NCBI GenBank assembly: GCA_021805825.1 | Contig: JAJZEC010000001.1 | Span: 62,001-126,000, forward strand | Direction: 5' to 3' | Origin: Pseudomonadota bacterium | Lineage (GTDB): Bacteria > Pseudomonadota > Gammaproteobacteria > Burkholderiales > Burkholderiaceae_C | Length of the DNA: 64,000 bases | In this document: piece after piece, positions 45,258-55,862 of the stretch | Position numbering within the stretch: the first letter of the stretch is position 1 | Layout: each line of letters opens with the position of its first letter | Notes under the pieces: generated by a model | Databases searched by the model: none | Seen by the model: the letters and a program-made list of their open reading frames with translations, nothing else | Told to the model about the DNA's origin: nothing | Translations under genes and position numbers: made by a program

Positions 45258-46718
45258 ATGCCGACCTCCCCTCCGATGCCGGGCCCCGCGCCGGCCCCCG
45301 ACACCGCGCAGCCGGTGCGCGTGGCGCGCTTCGCGCAGCTGTTCACCGCGGTGATGCTGCCGATCTTCCTGGCCGCGCTCGACCAGACCCTGCTGGCCAC
45401 GGCCACGCCGGCGATCGCGCGCGACTTCGGCAACCTGCACGACAGCACCTGGATTGCCGTCGGCTACCTGCTGGCCTCCACCATCATGGCCCCGCTGTAC
45501 GGGCGCCTGGGCGATCGCTACGGCCGGCGCGATGCGCTGCTGGGGGCGCTGGCGCTGTTTGCCGCGGGCTCGGTGGCGTGTGCCGCGAGTCCCGGCATGT
45601 GGTGGCTGATCGCCGCGCGCGTGCTGCAGGGCCTGGGTGGGGGCGGGCTCATGGTGATGAGCCAGGCGCTGATCGGCGAGGTCGTGCCGCCGCGCCAGCG
45701 TCCGCGCTTTCAGGCCTGGCTCAGCGGCGTGTTCGTGTTGTCGAGCGTCACCGGCCCGGTGGTCGGCGGCCTGGTGGTCAGCGCCTACAGCTGGCGCTGG
45801 CTGTTCGTCGCCAACCTGCCGTTGTGCGCGGTGGCCGCCTGGCGGGTGGCGCGCCTGCAGCGCGTGCGCGGCCACGCCGAGCCCGGGCAGGAGCACGATG
45901 CGGCCGGGGTGCTGCTGTTCTCCACGGGCGCCGCGCTGGCGCTGCTCTGGCTGACCCTGGCCGGGCACCGCTTCGGCTGGTTGTCGGCCCCCAGCCTGGG
46001 CATGGCCTCCGGCGCCTGCGCGCTGGCCTGGCTGCTGCTGCGCCATGAACGACGCCAGCGCCATCCTTTTCTTCCGCTTGAATTGCTGCGCCTGGCGCCG
46101 ATCGCGTGGATCACGCTGACGGTCATGTTGTTCGCCTGCAGCATGTTCGCCCTGGTGTTCTTCCTTCCTGTCTACCTGCAGATCGCCCACCACGGCAGCG
46201 CGGCACATGCGGGGCTTCTGCTGCTGCCGCTGACGGTGGGCATCGTCCTCGGCGCCAACGCCAGCGGGCGCGTGATCGCGCGCAGCGGCCGGCCCGACCT
46301 GCCCCCGCGCTTCGGCCTGACGCTGTCGGCGGCCGCGCTGCTGGCGCTGGCCTTCGCTCCGGCGCAGAGCCTGCAGGTCGGCGCGCTGGGCATGCTGGCC
46401 GGCCTGGGCTTTGGCAGCGTCATGCCCAGCGCGCAACTGCTGGTGCAGACGGTGGCCGGGCGCAGCCGACTCGGAGCGGCCGCGGCGACCATCTCGCTGG
46501 CCCGCTCCACCGGTGCCTCGCTGGGCACCGCGGTGTTCGGCGCGCTGGTGTTCGGGCTGGTCTCGCCGGCCGACCTGCACGCCGCCTTGCATGCGGCGGG
46601 TGGGGCGGTGGCCTTGCGCGTGACGCATGCCTTCCATGTCGGCTTCGCGGCCGCCGCGGCCCTGACGCTGGTGGCCGTGGTGGCCGCCAGTCGGGTGCCC
46701 CGAGTCGACCTCGAGTAG
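45258..46718 (+). CDS. MFS transporter, DHA2/EmrB-QacA type
   Basis: AALDQTLLATATPAIARDFGNLHDSTWIAVGYLLASTIMAPLYGRLGDRYGRR; VLQGLGGGGLMVMSQAL. Confidence 0.9.
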   Translation: MPTSPPMPGPAPAPDTAQPVRVARFAQLFTAVMLPIFLAALDQTLLATATPAIARDFGNLHDSTWIAVGYLLASTIMAPLYGRLGDRYGRRDALLGALALFAAGSVACAASPGMWWLIAARVLQGLGGGGLMVMSQALIGEVVPPRQRPRFQAWLSGVFVLSSVTGPVVGGLVVSAYSWRWLFVANLPLCAVAAWRVARLQRVRGHAEPGQEHDAAGVLLFSTGAALALLWLTLAGHRFGWLSAPSLGMASGACALAWLLLRHERRQRHPFLPLELLRLAPIAWITLTVMLFACSMFALVFFLPVYLQIAHHGSAAHAGLLLLPLTVGIVLGANASGRVIARSGRPDLPPRFGLTLSAAALLALAFAPAQSLQVGALGMLAGLGFGSVMPSAQLLVQTVAGRSRLGAAAATISLARSTGASLGTAVFGALVFGLVSPADLHAALHAAGGAVALRVTHAFHVGFAAAAALTLVAVVAASRVPRVDLE

Positions 46719-46736
46719 CCGGCGCGGCCGGCGCGT

Positions 46737-47498
46737 TCAGCCCGCGCCGGCCTGCCCGCACACCGGACAGAGCGGATTGCGCGGCACGGCAATGCTGCGG
46801 ATGTCCATGTGCAGGCCGTCGATCAGCAGCAGCCGTCCCGCCAGGCTCTGCCCGGCGCCCGCCAGCAGCTTCAGCGCCTCCAGAGCCTGCAGGCTGCCGA
46901 CCACTCCGACCAGGGGAGCGGCCACTCCCATCACGGCACAGCGCACTTCCTCGACCGCCGCGTCGGGCTCGAACAGACAGGCGTAGCAGGGCCCTCGCGT
47001 GTCCGGGCGGCTGTCGAACACGCCGACCTGGCCGTCGAAGCCGAGGGCTGCACCGCTGACCAGGGGCACGGCGTGCCGCACGCAGGCTGCGTTCAGCGCA
47101 TGCCGGGTCGCGTAGTTGTCACTGCAATCGAGGGCCACCGAGGCGTCGTCGAGCAACAGGTCGAGCAGCGCCGCGTCGGCGCGCCGCGCGAGGGTGCGCA
47201 CCCGGGGGCCCGGGTTGATCTGCTGCATCGCCACGCGCGCCGATTCCACCTTGGGCTGGCCGATGCGCTGCTCGCTATGGGCGATCTGCCGCTGCAGGTT
47301 GGTGGCGTCGACGGTGTCGTCGTCGATCAGGGTGATGCGGCCTACCCCCGACGCGGCCAGGTACAGCGCCACAGGGGAGCCCAGGCCGCCGGCGCCCAGC
47401 ACCACGGCGTGCGCGTCCAGCAGCCTCTGCTGCCCCTCGACGCCGATGGCGTCGAGCAGGATATGCCGCGAGTAGCGCAGGAGTTCGGAGTCGTCCAT
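46737..47498 (-). CDS. HesA/MoeB/ThiF-family adenylyltransferase
   Basis: LLRYSRHILLDAIGVEGQQRLLDAHAVVLGAGGLGSPVALYLAASGVGRITLIDDDTVDATNLQRQ; CPVC zinc pair. Confidence 0.93.
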   Translation of the reverse strand: MDDSELLRYSRHILLDAIGVEGQQRLLDAHAVVLGAGGLGSPVALYLAASGVGRITLIDDDTVDATNLQRQIAHSEQRIGQPKVESARVAMQQINPGPRVRTLARRADAALLDLLLDDASVALDCSDNYATRHALNAACVRHAVPLVSGAALGFDGQVGVFDSRPDTRGPCYACLFEPDAAVEEVRCAVMGVAAPLVGVVGSLQALEALKLLAGAGQSLAGRLLLIDGLHMDIRSIAVPRNPLCPVCGQAGAG

Positions 47499-47532
47499 CG
47501 AAGCCGCGGCCGGCGCGGCCGCCTGCCGCGCC

Positions 47533-49059
47533 TCAGTGCGCAGGCGCCGCCGCGGAAGCGGCGGGCGCGGGGGCCGACGCGGCCGCCCGGGCCGAGGCGG
47601 CTGGCGTCGCGGCAGCCGCAGGCGCCGAGGCTCCCGCCAGGATCCTGGGCACAGGCGATGTCAGCACCGGCTTGTGCTGCAGCAGGTTCAGAGCCTGCTC
47701 GAGCTGCCAGTCCTTGGCACTGCCGTAGGCGGGAAGCTTGGGGAATTTCTTCGGATCCTGCTCGATCTGTGCTTCCAGCGCGCGCCGGGCCTCCTGCTGG
47801 AGTTGCAGGGCCTTGCGCACCGCCGGCGAGCTCGACGCATCATTGCCGGTGCCGATCTGGTTGGCGTAGTCGACTTCGCGCATGCGCAGCGCCGCATAGG
47901 GATCGCCGCTCGGCAGCGGGCCGACGATGTAGTCCGGGCTGATGCCGCGCGCCTGGATCGACTGCCCGTTGGGCGTGAAATAGCGCGCGGTGGTCAGCTT
48001 CAGCGCGGTGTCAGGCCCCAGCGGCAGCACCGTCTGCACCGAGCCCTTGCCAAAGGTGGGCTCACCCATCACCACACCGCGCTTGTAGTCCTTCAGCGCA
48101 CCGGTGACGATCTCCGAGGCCGATGCCGAGCCCCCATTGACCAGCACCACCAGCGGAACCTTCTTGACCGCCGCCGGTAGCGAGGCCAGCGGGTTGTCGC
48201 CGACGGTGTTGGAGTAGTCGCTGGGTGTGTTGCGGTAGCTGGCGTTGGCCTCGGGGATCTGCCCGCGGGTGGAAACGATCACCGCGTCGGAGGGCAGGAA
48301 CGCCGAGGCCACGCCGACCGCGCTTTCCAGCAGGCCCCCGGGGTCGTTGCGCAGGTCGAGCACCAGGCCCTTGAGCTGCGGATCGGCCTTGTACAGCGCG
48401 TCGATGCTGGAAACGAACTGCGGCAGGGTGTCCGACTGGAACTGGCTGATGCGCACCCAGCCGTAGCCCGGCTGCACCATGCGGCTGCGCACGCTCTGGA
48501 CGTGGATCTCCTCCCGGGTGATGACCAGGGTGAAGCGGCGGTTCGCGCTCTTGCGCCACAGCGACAGGCTGACCTTGGTGCCCGGCTTGCCGCGCATCAG
48601 CTTGACCGCCCGATCCAGCGACAGCCCCTTGACCGCGGTGTTGTCGATCGAGGTGATCAGATCTCCAGCCTCGATGCCGGCGCGCGCCGCCGGAGAACCC
48701 TCGATCGGCGAGACGACTTCGATCAGGCCGTCGCGCGGGGCGATCTCGATGCCCACGCCGACGAATTTGCCGCTGGTGCTTTCGCGGAAGGCCTTGTAGT
48801 CCTTGACGTCGAGGTATTCCGAATGGGGGTCGAGGCCGTTGACCATGCCGTTGATGGCATCGTGCACCAGCTTGCTGCCCCGCACCGGCTCGAAGTAGTC
48901 GGCCTTGATCAGGCCGTAGACCGCCGCGAGTTGCTGCAGTTCATGCAGCGGCAACGGCGACACGGTACCGCGGGCGAAGGCCTGCAGTTGCAGGGTTCCC
49001 AGCGCGCCTGCGAGCACGCCGGCGCCCATCCAAGCAGCGAATCTGAATTTGCCAGCCAT
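47533..49059 (-). CDS. S41 family C-terminal processing peptidase (PDZ domain)
   Basis: DPHSEYLDVKDYKAFRESTSGKFVGVGIEI...KGLVLDLRNDPGGLLESAVGVA...VVLVNGGSASASEIVTGAL; Ala/Pro-rich tail. Confidence 0.94.
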   Translation of the reverse strand: MAGKFRFAAWMGAGVLAGALGTLQLQAFARGTVSPLPLHELQQLAAVYGLIKADYFEPVRGSKLVHDAINGMVNGLDPHSEYLDVKDYKAFRESTSGKFVGVGIEIAPRDGLIEVVSPIEGSPAARAGIEAGDLITSIDNTAVKGLSLDRAVKLMRGKPGTKVSLSLWRKSANRRFTLVITREEIHVQSVRSRMVQPGYGWVRISQFQSDTLPQFVSSIDALYKADPQLKGLVLDLRNDPGGLLESAVGVASAFLPSDAVIVSTRGQIPEANASYRNTPSDYSNTVGDNPLASLPAAVKKVPLVVLVNGGSASASEIVTGALKDYKRGVVMGEPTFGKGSVQTVLPLGPDTALKLTTARYFTPNGQSIQARGISPDYIVGPLPSGDPYAALRMREVDYANQIGTGNDASSSPAVRKALQLQQEARRALEAQIEQDPKKFPKLPAYGSAKDWQLEQALNLLQHKPVLTSPVPRILAGASAPAAAATPAASARAAASAPAPAASAAAPAH

Positions 49060-49116
49060 GCAGGGTTCCTCGAATGCCGCAAGAGTATAGGCCCGGGGTG
49101 CCCGGCGCGCCCCGCT

Positions 49117-49824
49117 TCAGCCCTGCGCCGACGGCTGCTCGAGGTAGTAGCGATGCAGTGGGCGCAGTTCGGCGTCGAGCTCGTAGACCAGCGGGATGCC
49201 GTTGGGGATGTTCAGGCCGACGATATCGGCGTCGGAGATGCCGTCCAGGTGCTTGATGATCGCGCGCATCGAATTGCCATGGGACACCGCCAGCACGCGG
49301 CGGCCCGCGCGGATCGCCGGCGCCAGCGATTCCTCCCACAGCGGCAGCACCCGATGCACGGTGTCCTGCAGGCACTCGGCCAGCGGCAACTCGGCGGCAT
49401 TGACCTTGGCGTAGCGCGGATCCGCGGCCAGCTGCTGGCGGTGCGATTCATCCATCAGGGGCGGACGCACGTCGTAGCTGCGCCGCCAGAGCAGGACCTG
49501 CTCGTCGCCGAAGCGGGCCGCGGTCTCGGCCTTGTTCAGGCCCTGAAGGGCTCCGTAGTGGCGCTCGTTGAGCCTCCAGCTGTGCACCGTCGGCAGCCAC
49601 ATGCGATCCATTTCCTCCAGGCACAGCCACAAGGTGCGCACCGCACGCTTGAGCACCGAGGTATAGGCCAGGTCGAAGTCCAGTCCGTGGGACTTCAGCA
49701 GCTGGCCGGCGCGGCGTGCCTCGGCGGCGCCCTTGTCGGTGATGTCCACGTCCACCCAGCCGGTGAAGCGGTTTTCCTGGTTCCAGGTCGACTCGCCGTG
49801 GCGAATCATCACGAGTTTGTGCAT
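49117..49824 (-). CDS. gpmA: 2,3-bisphosphoglycerate-dependent phosphoglycerate mutase
   Basis: [44 protein letters not shown]. Confidence 0.97.
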   Translation of the reverse strand: MHKLVMIRHGESTWNQENRFTGWVDVDITDKGAAEARRAGQLLKSHGLDFDLAYTSVLKRAVRTLWLCLEEMDRMWLPTVHSWRLNERHYGALQGLNKAETAARFGDEQVLLWRRSYDVRPPLMDESHRQQLAADPRYAKVNAAELPLAECLQDTVHRVLPLWEESLAPAIRAGRRVLAVSHGNSMRAIIKHLDGISDADIVGLNIPNGIPLVYELDAELRPLHRYYLEQPSAQG

Positions 49825-49900
49825 GGCGGGAAGGCGGCGCGGCGCGTGCAAAGCCTCTATCGTAGTGCAGGCGCGGCACGCGCGAGCCGCCGCAAGTTCC

Positions 49901-49906
49901 TACAAT
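49901..49906 (+). promoter_or_regulatory. Candidate -10 hexamer TACAAT upstream of the rhodanese gene
   Basis: gttccTACAATacg; no clear -35 by eye. Confidence 0.3.
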
Positions 49907-49939
49907 ACGTGGTTGGCCTACAGCCTCGTGGAGTGCAAC

Positions 49940-50353
49940 GTGAAGTTCATCATCGACAACCTGGCGCTGATCGCCATTGCCCTGGTATCGGGTGGAATGC
50001 TGCTGTGGACTTCGTTCGCGCGCGGTGGCAGCCCGGGCGGGGTCTCGGCGGCCGAGGCCGTGCGCCTGATGAATCGGGAGAAGGGCGTGCTGATCGACGT
50101 CTGCGAGCCCGGCGAGCACGCGGCCGGCCATTGCACCGGGGCGCGCAACATTCCGCTCGATCAGCTCGAGAAGCGCGCCGCCGAATTGCCCAAGAACAAG
50201 CAGTTGCCGGTGCTGCTGATGTGCCAGACCGGGGCGCGCTCGGGGCGCGCCGCGGCCACCCTGCGCAAGCTCGGCTACGAGCGCGCGCTGCCGGTCAACG
50301 GCGGGCTGAGGGCCTGGCGCGAGGCCGGGCTGCCGGTGGAGAAGGCCGCCTGA
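49940..50353 (+). CDS. Membrane-anchored rhodanese-like protein (GTG start)
   Basis: VKFIIDNLALIAIALVSGGMLLW anchor; VLIDVCEPGEHAAGHCTGARNIPLDQLE; CQTGARSGRAA active-site loop. Confidence 0.88.
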   Translation: MKFIIDNLALIAIALVSGGMLLWTSFARGGSPGGVSAAEAVRLMNREKGVLIDVCEPGEHAAGHCTGARNIPLDQLEKRAAELPKNKQLPVLLMCQTGARSGRAAATLRKLGYERALPVNGGLRAWREAGLPVEKAA

Positions 50354-50417
50354 TGCGGGAGACCTGAAGAGCGAGGGCGGCCTGCAGAGCGCCCACGTCC
50401 CGGGTTTCGTCCCCCCC

Positions 50418-50448
50418 AGCCCCGGGCTGCGGCCAGCCCGCCGGGGCT
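50418..50448 (+). other. Stable hairpin between the rhodanese gene and grxC
   Basis: AGCCCC GGGCTG-CGGC-CAGCCC gcc GGGGCT: 6+6 bp stem with 3-nt bulge. Confidence 0.5.
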
Positions 50449-50494
50449 GATCGCTTCGAAGACCTCAGCAACCACGACACAAGGAGATCGGGCC

Positions 50495-50770
50495 ATGCCG
50501 ATGCCCACCATACGCATGTACAGCACCGCGGTCTGCCCCTATTGCCTGCGCGCCAAGGATCTGCTGCGCCGACGTGGTGTCGAGCACATCGAGGAGGTGC
50601 GCGTGGATCTCGACCCGCAGGCGCGGCAGGACATGATGCGCCGGACCGGGCGGCGCACCGTGCCGCAGATCTACATCGGCGACACCCATGTCGGCGGCTG
50701 CGACGAACTGCATGCCCTGGATGCTGCCGGCGGCCTGAGCATCCTGCTGCAGGGCCGCGCCAGCGCCTGA
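50495..50770 (+). CDS. grxC: Glutaredoxin 3
   Basis: IRMYSTAVCPYCLRAKDLLRRRGVEHIEEVRVD...RRTVPQIYIGDTHVGGCDELHALD. Confidence 0.95.
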   Translation: MPMPTIRMYSTAVCPYCLRAKDLLRRRGVEHIEEVRVDLDPQARQDMMRRTGRRTVPQIYIGDTHVGGCDELHALDAAGGLSILLQGRASA

Positions 50771-50804
50771 ACCTGCGCGCGGCGGCCTGCCGCGCCGGCG
50801 CTCC

Positions 50805-50810
50805 TACAAT
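50805..50810 (+). promoter_or_regulatory. Candidate -10 hexamer TACAAT upstream of secB
   Basis: cgcgccggcgctccTACAATg; same block occurs upstream of ribBA. Confidence 0.3.
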
Positions 50811-50905
50811 GCCTGCGCAGTGGCCGCGTCCCGCGCGGCAACCGGGCGCCTGCCCCTGCGGCTCGCGTTGTCCGATTTCCTCCAAACAGCCAGGAGTCTT
50901 TCTGC

Positions 50906-51400
50906 ATGAGCACCCCCGACGCCGCGCAACAGGCAACGCAACCCGTATTCGCGTTGCAGCGTTGCTACCTGAAGGACCTTTCGCTGGAACAGCCCAATTC
51001 GCCGCAGATCCTGCTCGAGCAGGCCCAGCCGACGGTCGACGTGCAGATGAACCTGGAGTCGCAGAGCCTGGCCGAAGGCGTGGTCGAGGTCTGCGTGACT
51101 GCGACCATCACCGCTCGTGTCGACCAGCGCACCCTGTTTCTGGTTGAAGGCAAGCAGGCCGGGATTTTCGAGATGCGCAATGTCCCGCAGGAGCATGTCG
51201 AACTGCTGATGGGCATCGCCTGTCCGCAGACCGTGTATCCCTACCTGCGCGCCAACCTGGCCGACGCCATCACGCGCGCCGGATTCCCCCCGGTGCATCT
51301 GGCGGAAATCAATTTCCAGGCGATGTACGAGGCCCAGCGCGAACAGCAGCAGGCCCAGACGCAGGGGCAAGGCGCCGCGCCTGGCGCGTCGCTGAACTGA
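50906..51400 (+). CDS. secB: Protein-export chaperone SecB
   Basis: [41 protein letters not shown]...[39 protein letters not shown]. Confidence 0.96.
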   Translation: MSTPDAAQQATQPVFALQRCYLKDLSLEQPNSPQILLEQAQPTVDVQMNLESQSLAEGVVEVCVTATITARVDQRTLFLVEGKQAGIFEMRNVPQEHVELLMGIACPQTVYPYLRANLADAITRAGFPPVHLAEINFQAMYEAQREQQQAQTQGQGAAPGASLN

Positions 51401-51410
51401 GCCTGCGGCG

Positions 51411-52481
51411 GTGCCCGCGGCCGCGGTTCCGACCCCGATGCATGCGCCGGGCCTGCCCCTGGCCGTGCTCGGCGCTGGCGCCTGGGGAAGCGCATTGGCT
51501 GTTCATGCCTGCGCGCGCAATCCGGTGCTGCTGTGGGCGCGCGATCCGCAACTGGTGCGCCAGTTGCGCCAGCGCGGCGAAAACTCCCGTTACCTGCCCG
51601 AGATTGCGCTTCCCGATTCGCTGCGCGTCGAGGATTCGCTGCCGGAGGCGTTGCGGCATGCAGCCGCGGGCATGCTGGTGCTCGCGGTTCCGGTGGCCGC
51701 GCTGCGTTCCGTGGCGCTTGCCCTGCGTCGGCTCTGGCAGGATCCGCAGGCACCGCGACCGGTTCCGCTGCTGATCCTGGCCAAGGGATTCGAGCAGGGC
51801 AGCGCGCTGCTGCCCCACGAGGTGGTCGAGGAGGTGTTCGCCGACGCCGACGAGCGCCCGCCGATCGGCCTGCTGTCCGGGCCGAGCTTCGCGCTGGAGG
51901 TTGCCCGCGGCCTGCCGGCGGCGCTGGTTGCCGCGGGCTCGTCGGCGGTACGCGACGCCGCGGTGCGCGCGCTGCACGGCGGAGCCCTGCGCATCTATGC
52001 CAGCGAGGATCTTGTCGGGGTGGGCGTCGGCGGCGCGGTCAAGAACGTGCTGGCGATTGCCTGTGGCATCAGCGATGGCTTGCGGCAGGGGGCCAATGCA
52101 CGCGCCGCCTTGATCACCCGCGGGCTGGCCGAAATGGCACGTCTCGGACAGGCGCTGGGCGCGCGCCACGAGACCTTCATGGGACTGAGTGGGGTCGGCG
52201 ACCTGGTGCTGACCTGCACCGGAGACCTTTCACGCAACCGCCGTGTGGGGCTGCAACTGGCCGCGGGCAAGGATCTGCCGGGGGTCATGCGCCAGCTCGG
52301 CCATGTCGCCGAGGGTGTGCATGCCGCGCGCACCGTGCGGGAACTGGCGCGCAGGCACCAACTGCGCATGCCGATCACCGAGCAGGTTTGCGAACTGCTC
52401 GATGGCAGGGTCGATGCGCAGGCTGCGCTGCGGGCGCTGCTGGCGCGCGAGCCGCGCGCCGAGGCAGAGGGCGAGGCATGA
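51411..52481 (+). CDS. gpsA: Glycerol-3-phosphate dehydrogenase [NAD(P)+] (GTG 51411 or ATG 51438 start)
   Basis: [29 protein letters not shown]...[18 protein letters not shown]...[23 protein letters not shown]. Confidence 0.95.
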   Translation: MPAAAVPTPMHAPGLPLAVLGAGAWGSALAVHACARNPVLLWARDPQLVRQLRQRGENSRYLPEIALPDSLRVEDSLPEALRHAAAGMLVLAVPVAALRSVALALRRLWQDPQAPRPVPLLILAKGFEQGSALLPHEVVEEVFADADERPPIGLLSGPSFALEVARGLPAALVAAGSSAVRDAAVRALHGGALRIYASEDLVGVGVGGAVKNVLAIACGISDGLRQGANARAALITRGLAEMARLGQALGARHETFMGLSGVGDLVLTCTGDLSRNRRVGLQLAAGKDLPGVMRQLGHVAEGVHAARTVRELARRHQLRMPITEQVCELLDGRVDAQAALRALLAREPRAEAEGEA

Positions 52482-53071
52482 TCCGCCTGATCGTCGGCCT
52501 GGGCAATCCGGGAGCCGAGCACGCACAGCAGCGCCACAATGCCGGGTTCTGGTGGGTGGATCAGATCGCCGTTTCGGAGAACCTGCCCCTGCGCCCGCAG
52601 AAGGGCTTCTTCGGCGACCTGGCGCGGCTGCGCGGCCCCGCCGGCGACGTCTGGCTGCTCGAACCTTCGACCTACATGAACCGCTCGGGGCAGTCGGTGG
52701 CGGCGGTGGCGCGCTTCTACAAGATCGCCCCCGAGGAGATCCTGGTCGCCCACGACGAGCTGGATCTGCCGCCAGGGCAGGTCAAGCTCAAGAGTGGAGG
52801 GGGCCACGCCGGACACAACGGCCTGCGCGATCTGGTCGCCCAGCTGGGAACGGCGGCATTCTGGCGACTGCGCCTGGGCATCGGCCACCCGGGCAGCCGC
52901 GAGGCGGTGATCGGCTACGTGCTCGGGCGCCCGCCGCGCTCGGAGCTGGAGCGCATCGAACAGGCGATGCACCGGGCGCTGCTTCTGCTGCCCCGCATGC
53001 TGCGCGGCGAGCTCGACGCCGCGGTGATGGAACTGCACCGCGGCAACACCGAGGAAGACAAGCCGCGCTGA
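52478..53071 (+). CDS. pth: Peptidyl-tRNA hydrolase
   Basis: [31 protein letters not shown]...[13 protein letters not shown]...[23 protein letters not shown]. Confidence 0.96.
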   Translation: MIRLIVGLGNPGAEHAQQRHNAGFWWVDQIAVSENLPLRPQKGFFGDLARLRGPAGDVWLLEPSTYMNRSGQSVAAVARFYKIAPEEILVAHDELDLPPGQVKLKSGGGHAGHNGLRDLVAQLGTAAFWRLRLGIGHPGSREAVIGYVLGRPPRSELERIEQAMHRALLLLPRMLRGELDAAVMELHRGNTEEDKPR

Positions 53072-53083
53072 GCCCGCCGAGCT

Positions 53084-54047
<964 letters not shown>

Positions 54048-54071
54048 GACGGGTTCCAGGAAGGTGCAGAG

Positions 54072-54686
54072 TCAGCGGCCGCCCGCCAGGGGTCGCAGCA
54101 GCGCATAGTGCACCTGGCCCGCGCGGGCGCTGCGAAGCACTTCCCAGCCGTCGGCGGCCCAGAGCTTCAGGCTCTCGGCGTCCGGGGCCTGCAGGTAGGC
54201 CACGCCGCCGTGGGCCAGCACTCGTGCGGCCTGTCGCAGCGCCTGCTGGTGCGCGCCCTGCAGCGCGAACGGGGGGTCGACGAAGACCAGATCATAGCTG
54301 GCCGGGGCACAGCCGGCGGCGAAAGCCAGGGCGTCGCCGGCGTGCAGGTGCACGGTGTCGGCGTGCAGGCGCGTGCTGGCCTGGGCCAGCGCCAGCACGC
54401 GTTGCGCATCGCGTTCGACCATGTCCACGCGCGCCGCCCCGCGCGAGGCCGCTTCCAGTCCGAGGGCGCCGCTGCCGGCGTACAGATCGAGGCAGCGCCA
54501 GCCCTCGAGTTGCTGGCCGAGCCAGTTGAACAGGGTTTCGCGCACGCGATCGGGGGTCGGTCGCAGACCGGGCAGGTCGGGAACCGGCAGCCGGCTGCCG
54601 CGCAGGCGTCCGCCGATGATGCGCACACTGCCGGCGGCGCGGGGGCCGCGGCGCGTGGGGCGGGATGGGGGCATGAACCGCAGCAT
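54072..54686 (-). CDS. rsmD: 16S rRNA (guanine966-N2)-methyltransferase
   Basis: VRIIGGRLRGSRLPVPDLPGLRPTPDRVRETLFNWLGQ...CLDLYAGSGALGLEAASRGA...LVFVDPPFA. Confidence 0.94.
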   Translation of the reverse strand: MLRFMPPSRPTRRGPRAAGSVRIIGGRLRGSRLPVPDLPGLRPTPDRVRETLFNWLGQQLEGWRCLDLYAGSGALGLEAASRGAARVDMVERDAQRVLALAQASTRLHADTVHLHAGDALAFAAGCAPASYDLVFVDPPFALQGAHQQALRQAARVLAHGGVAYLQAPDAESLKLWAADGWEVLRSARAGQVHYALLRPLAGGR

Positions 54687-54774
54687 AGCGGTTGTCCGAT
54701 CCCAGCAGATCCGGGCAAGCGACAATAGCGTTTCACCGGCCCGTCCTGCGCGCGCACACAGCCCGTACACGCCC

Positions 54775-55833
54775 ATGTTCCGTTTCCTCAAGCGCAAGTC
54801 CACCACCACCGAGGCATCCCACAACGAGGTCGCCGCACCGACGGGCGCGGCGCCCGATGGGCCTGCGCCGCCCGCCGAGGCGATCGCCTCGCGGGTGGTG
54901 TCGCCCGCCACAGCGCAGCCCGCCACAGCGTCGCCGCCCACCGGCTGGTACGCGAGGCTGCGTCAGGGCCTGCGCAAGACCGGCGCCGGGCTGTCCGGTC
55001 TGTTCGGGGGGGCGCGCATCGATGACAGTCTGTTCGAGGAACTGGAAAGCGCACTCATCCTCGCCGATGCCGGCACCAGCGCCACCGCCGAGGTGCTGCG
55101 GGAACTGCAGCGCCGGGTGCGCGCCAGCCGCGCCGAAACCCCGCAACAGCTTCGGGAATTGTTGCGCGAGGTGCTGGCGGGGATGCTTGCCCCGCTGCGC
55201 AAGAGCCTGGATATCGGCGCCACCACCCCCACGGTGATCATGATGGTGGGCGTCAACGGAGCCGGCAAGACGACCAGCATCGGCAAGCTCACGCGGCACC
55301 TGCAGTCCGCCGGTTGTTCGGTGCTGCTGGCCGCCGGCGATACCTTCCGGGCGGCGGCGCGCGAGCAGCTTGCCGCCTGGGGGCAGCGCAACGAGGTGCA
55401 GGTGATCGCGCAGCAGGGCGCCGACCCAGCCGCGGTGGCCTTCGATGCGGTGCAGGCAGGGCGTGCCCGGGGCAACGACGTGGTGATCGTGGACACCGCC
55501 GGGCGGCTGCCGACCCAGGGCCACCTGATGGAGGAACTGAAAAAGATCCAGCGGGTGATCGCCAAGGCGATGCCCGGCGCGCCGCATGAAATCCTGCTGG
55601 TCATCGACGCCACCAACGGCCAGAATGCGCTGGCCCAATTGCGAGCCTTCGACGATGCGCTAGGACTGACCGGGGTCATCCTGACCAAGCTCGACGGCAG
55701 TGCCAAGGGCGGAGTGGTGGCGGCCATCGCCCGGGAGCGCCCGGTGCCGATCTATTTCATCGGTGTCGGTGAATCCCTCGAGGATCTGCAGGTCTTCGAT
55801 CCGGAGGCCTTCGCCCGCGCGCTGGTCGACTGA
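54775..55833 (+). CDS. ftsY: Signal recognition particle receptor FtsY
   Basis: MMVGVNGAGKTTSIGKLTRHLQ...LAAGDTFRAAAREQL...VIVDTAGRLPTQGHLMEELKKI...GVGESLEDLQVFDPEAFARALVD. Confidence 0.97.
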   Translation: MFRFLKRKSTTTEASHNEVAAPTGAAPDGPAPPAEAIASRVVSPATAQPATASPPTGWYARLRQGLRKTGAGLSGLFGGARIDDSLFEELESALILADAGTSATAEVLRELQRRVRASRAETPQQLRELLREVLAGMLAPLRKSLDIGATTPTVIMMVGVNGAGKTTSIGKLTRHLQSAGCSVLLAAGDTFRAAAREQLAAWGQRNEVQVIAQQGADPAAVAFDAVQAGRARGNDVVIVDTAGRLPTQGHLMEELKKIQRVIAKAMPGAPHEILLVIDATNGQNALAQLRAFDDALGLTGVILTKLDGSAKGGVVAAIARERPVPIYFIGVGESLEDLQVFDPEAFARALVD

Positions 55834-55862
55834 GCCGGGGCAGCTGCCCTTGTCTCCGCGGC

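Noticed and set aside
46718-46732. gccggc-gcg-gccggc stem-loop after the DHA2 transporter gene
   Set aside because: Short and composition-driven; not distinguishable from chance.
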